Of a stretch of DNA of 17,299 bases, positions 16,446 through 17,299 are shown in pieces (positions within the stretch are counted from its first letter, which is position 1; each line of letters opens with the position of its first letter). The notes beneath the pieces were generated by a model. That model had not been told where the DNA came from, ran no database searches, and was given only the letters and a program-made list of their open reading frames with translations. A program made the position numbers and the translations under genes. This stretch comes from JAEDES01 sp964470055 (GTDB lineage Bacteria; Bacillota_I; Bacilli_A; RF39; UBA660): positions 1-17,299 of the forward strand of contig CAYXZZ010000031.1 of NCBI GenBank assembly GCA_964470055.1. Reading direction: 5' to 3'.

Positions 16446-16804
16446 AACTATTCTAATATTCGAATTCCTTCTACCAACTAGAATAGTTTGCCTACTTATG
16501 TTTTAGGATTTCTCCATAGAATTGTATCTGTTTCACATTTTGTGACTGCCGATGCTTCACCATAGCGATCACTCGTTATAAGCCCGACAAATATATTTTG
16601 TGAAAATCCGGACGGACCCCGACATCATCATTGTTCACATTGTCGTTGTTCAAGTTGCCATCTGGGTTCACGTTGAACGCGTTCGCGTTGTCATCAAAGG
16701 CATAAGGCGACAAAGCCCACCACGAACGTAGACCAATCAAAGCAAAAAATCCATAATACGACACAATCCTAGATTAATCTATTATCACTATTTAATAGTT
16801 TAAT
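16446..16804 (-). ncRNA. DGR template RNA module 4 (putative)
   Basis: This module holds the template of the visible VR. Hairpin B (16773-16784 with 16793-16804) reads ATTAA-T-CTATTA/TAATAG-T-TTAAT against GTTAA-T-CTATAT/ATATAG-T-TTAAC in module 1, with both strands changed together. Stem A (16446-16455 with 16479-16488) is a perfect 10-bp pair. The junction hairpin is shorter here (TCAC/GTGA) than in modules 2 and 3. Confidence 0.72.
16608..16723 (-). repeat. DGR template repeat 4 (TR4), parent of the VR
   Basis: Aligned with the VR at a constant offset of 540 bp, the two differ at 21 positions, every one an adenine in TR4 on the minus strand; 28 adenines are present and 7 are unchanged. 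No non-adenine position differs over about 115 bp. VR-frame reading: WWALSPYAFDDNANAF, NVNPDGNLNNDNVNND, DVGVRP. It is the only template with GCG (Ala) before the TTC codon, as in the VR; the others have GTG. Confidence 0.95.
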
Positions 16805-16824
16805 CCTTTATAATATACAAAAGC

Positions 16825-16959
16825 CTAGGCTCCGATTTTATTTCTTCTTTGCCTAGACACTTTGTCTTCTTTTTAGGATTTCTCCTTAGAATTGCAATTA
16901 TAGAAGCGTTTTGACATGCAATTCTAGATTAATCTATATTTTTCTATTATATAGTTAAT
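16825..16959 (-). ncRNA. Template-less, shortened fifth module
   Basis: It has the module landmarks but no template. Hairpin B (16928-16939 with 16949-16959) and a stem-A equivalent with different bases (CTAGGC/GCCTAG, 16825-16830 with 16851-16856) flank a recognisable AGGATTTCTCC...TAGAATTG spacer piece. In place of the template and junction there is a perfect 10-bp stem, TAGAATTGCA/TGCAATTCTA (16887-16896 with 16917-16926). It lies between the target gene and the first template. Confidence 0.5.
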
Positions 16960-16974
16960 CTCTTATTTGGGTTT

Positions 16975-16997
16975 CTCCAAGCAATTCTTGCTTGGAG
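16975..16997. repeat. Inverted repeat 2 downstream of the DGR target gene
   Basis: CTCCAAGCAA and TTGCTTGGAG form a perfect 10-bp stem around 3 nt. There is no U-run on the minus strand, so it is not a standard terminator of the target gene. It may contribute to the DNA or RNA structure used for DGR targeting or to mRNA stability. Confidence 0.55.
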
Positions 16998-17012
16998 TCT
17001 TTATTTCTTATT

Positions 17013-17036
17013 CCCCACGAAAGGGTTTTCGTGGGG
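17013..17036. repeat. Inverted repeat 1, likely DGR target-recognition hairpin
   Basis: CCCCACGAAA and TTTCGTGGGG form a perfect 10-bp stem with a 4-nt loop, about 40 bp after the target stop codon and 112 bp past the VR. In the best-studied DGR (Bordetella phage) a GC-rich hairpin or cruciform with a 4-nt loop downstream of the VR promotes homing. This one fits in position, size and loop length and lacks a U-tail. Confidence 0.6.
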
Positions 17037-17073
17037 TTATACACTTGTCGAGAGTGTGGGACACATCTCAAAC

Positions 17074-17299
17074 CTATCCTATTTTATACGGTGATGCTGC
17101 TGTTCCATCTCCGCTTGTGATTTCTGTCCCAGGTGCTAGTGAAACTGCCGGACGGACCCCGACATCATCACCGTCCACAACGTCGTAGCCCAAGCCGCCA
17201 TCCGGGCCCACGCCGAACGCGTCCGCGCCGCCACCAAAGGCAAAAGGCGACAAAGCCCACCAATAATCCCCATTATTTAGGTACGTATCCTCACTGTAT
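17074..17299 (-). CDS. DGR target protein, C-terminal part (partial at window edge)
   Basis: The last 74 codons of a gene that runs in from beyond the right edge (first full codon ends at 17298, stop TAG at 17076-17074). The residues are YSEDTYLNNGDYWWALSP, then the variable segment FAFGGGADAFGVGPDGG and LGYDVVDGDDVGVRP, and finally AVSLAPGTEITSGDG with TAASPYKIG. The WALSP start, GVRP-AVSL end and the SGDGTAxxPY tail are those of the C-type-lectin-like/formylglycine-generating-enzyme-like fold that DGRs diversify for ligand binding. The N-terminus is not visible, so export signal, anchor and full domain order are unknown. The variable part is unusually rich in Gly because template Asn/Asp codons have become Gly. 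Confidence 0.92.
   Translation of the reverse strand, partial: YSEDTYLNNGDYWWALSPFAFGGGADAFGVGPDGGLGYDVVDGDDVGVRPAVSLAPGTEITSGDGTAASPYKIG
17148..17262 (-). repeat. DGR variable repeat (VR)
   Basis: 115 bp inside the target gene, homologous to TR4 end to end. The 3' edge is the adenine-free GGGGTCCGTCCGG, after which VR and templates diverge at once (CAGTTTC against ATTTTCA); this marks an IMH-like homing boundary. The 5' edge is TGGTGGGCTTTG, also adenine-free. Substitutions are 18 A-to-G and 3 A-to-T. Confidence 0.95.

Noticed and set aside
15454..16723. Silent gene cassettes for gene conversion (pilE-like antigenic variation)
   Set aside because: Gene conversion would not limit differences between donor and recipient to adenines; the VR/TR4 differences are 21 of 21 at adenines.
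15804..16764. Minus-strand 62-residue frames across TR2 and TR4
   Set aside because: They are open only because templates keep the VR frame; their starts are GTG-type codons without ribosome sites and no equivalent frame is open in module 1.
15292..16959. CRISPR or integron cassette array
   Set aside because: The period is about 385 bp with long conserved blocks, and the variable part is a protein-scaffold template, not short spacers or attC-flanked genes.
17013..17036. Intrinsic terminator of the target gene
   Set aside because: Strong stem but no U-run on either strand; better explained as a DGR-type hairpin.
16967..17188. Plus-strand 73-codon frame over the end of the target gene
   Set aside because: Antisense shadow of the VR-containing gene, without start signals.
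1..17299. tRNA, rRNA or transposase genes
   Set aside because: I found no cloverleaf-like segment, rRNA core sequence, or recognisable transposase or integrase in any frame.

Overview
This window reads as chromosome from an AT-rich, low-GC Gram-positive-type bacterium. The signs are strong AGGAGG/AGAGGTG ribosome sites, a zinc-ribbon L32 next to a YceD gene, and class-III-signal prepilins. My best inference is an uncultured gut lineage related to Bacilli/Mollicutes. TGA appears to be a normal stop: the acyltransferase-like gene ends at a TGA that lies inside its own terminator.

Layout. (1) 1-7440, minus strand: two paralogous modules, each a very large prepilin-like surface protein (Ig-like plus thrombospondin-1-like Cys-rich regions) followed by a small membrane-anchored partner. 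Between them, 2580-4240 is a graveyard of decayed genes (Fic-like and RhuM-like fragments and a small frameshifted Cys-rich ORF). (2) 7450-14240, minus strand: housekeeping genes. These are a promoter-led group of an anchored exported protein, yceD and rpmF; a MYG1-type DHH-motif hydrolase; two flavoproteins (HI0933/BaiN-like and COG2509-like) behind a DUF3419-like methyltransferase-fold protein; and a 5'-nucleotidase of the HAD superfamily. (3) 14380-15213, plus strand: a chloramphenicol-acetyltransferase/E2-like protein that has Glu where the catalytic His should be. (4) 15231-17299, minus strand: a diversity-generating retroelement (DGR) region.

The DGR region is the main discovery. The right edge holds the 3' end of a target gene whose C-terminal lectin-type segment carries a variable repeat (VR, 17148-17262). 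It aligns without gaps to a template repeat at 16608-16723 and differs at 21 positions, all of them adenines of the template on the minus strand (18 A-to-G, 3 A-to-T, none to C; 28 template adenines in all). That is the signature of adenine-specific DGR mutagenesis. Unusually, there is not one template but four, each different, in a tandem array with a 382-387-bp period. Each sits in its own RNA module with a nearly invariant 3' spacer and stems that show compensatory base changes. A fifth, template-less module lies nearest the target gene. Only the fourth template matches the visible VR, so the other three presumably serve other target genes or store alternative scaffolds. No reverse transcriptase or accessory (Avd-like) gene is in the window; it must act from outside.

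How the pieces may work together: the target ends in a C-type-lectin-like fold of the kind usually displayed outside the cell, and the window also encodes large pilin-like adhesins. A surface-display role fits, but the N-terminus of the target is not visible.
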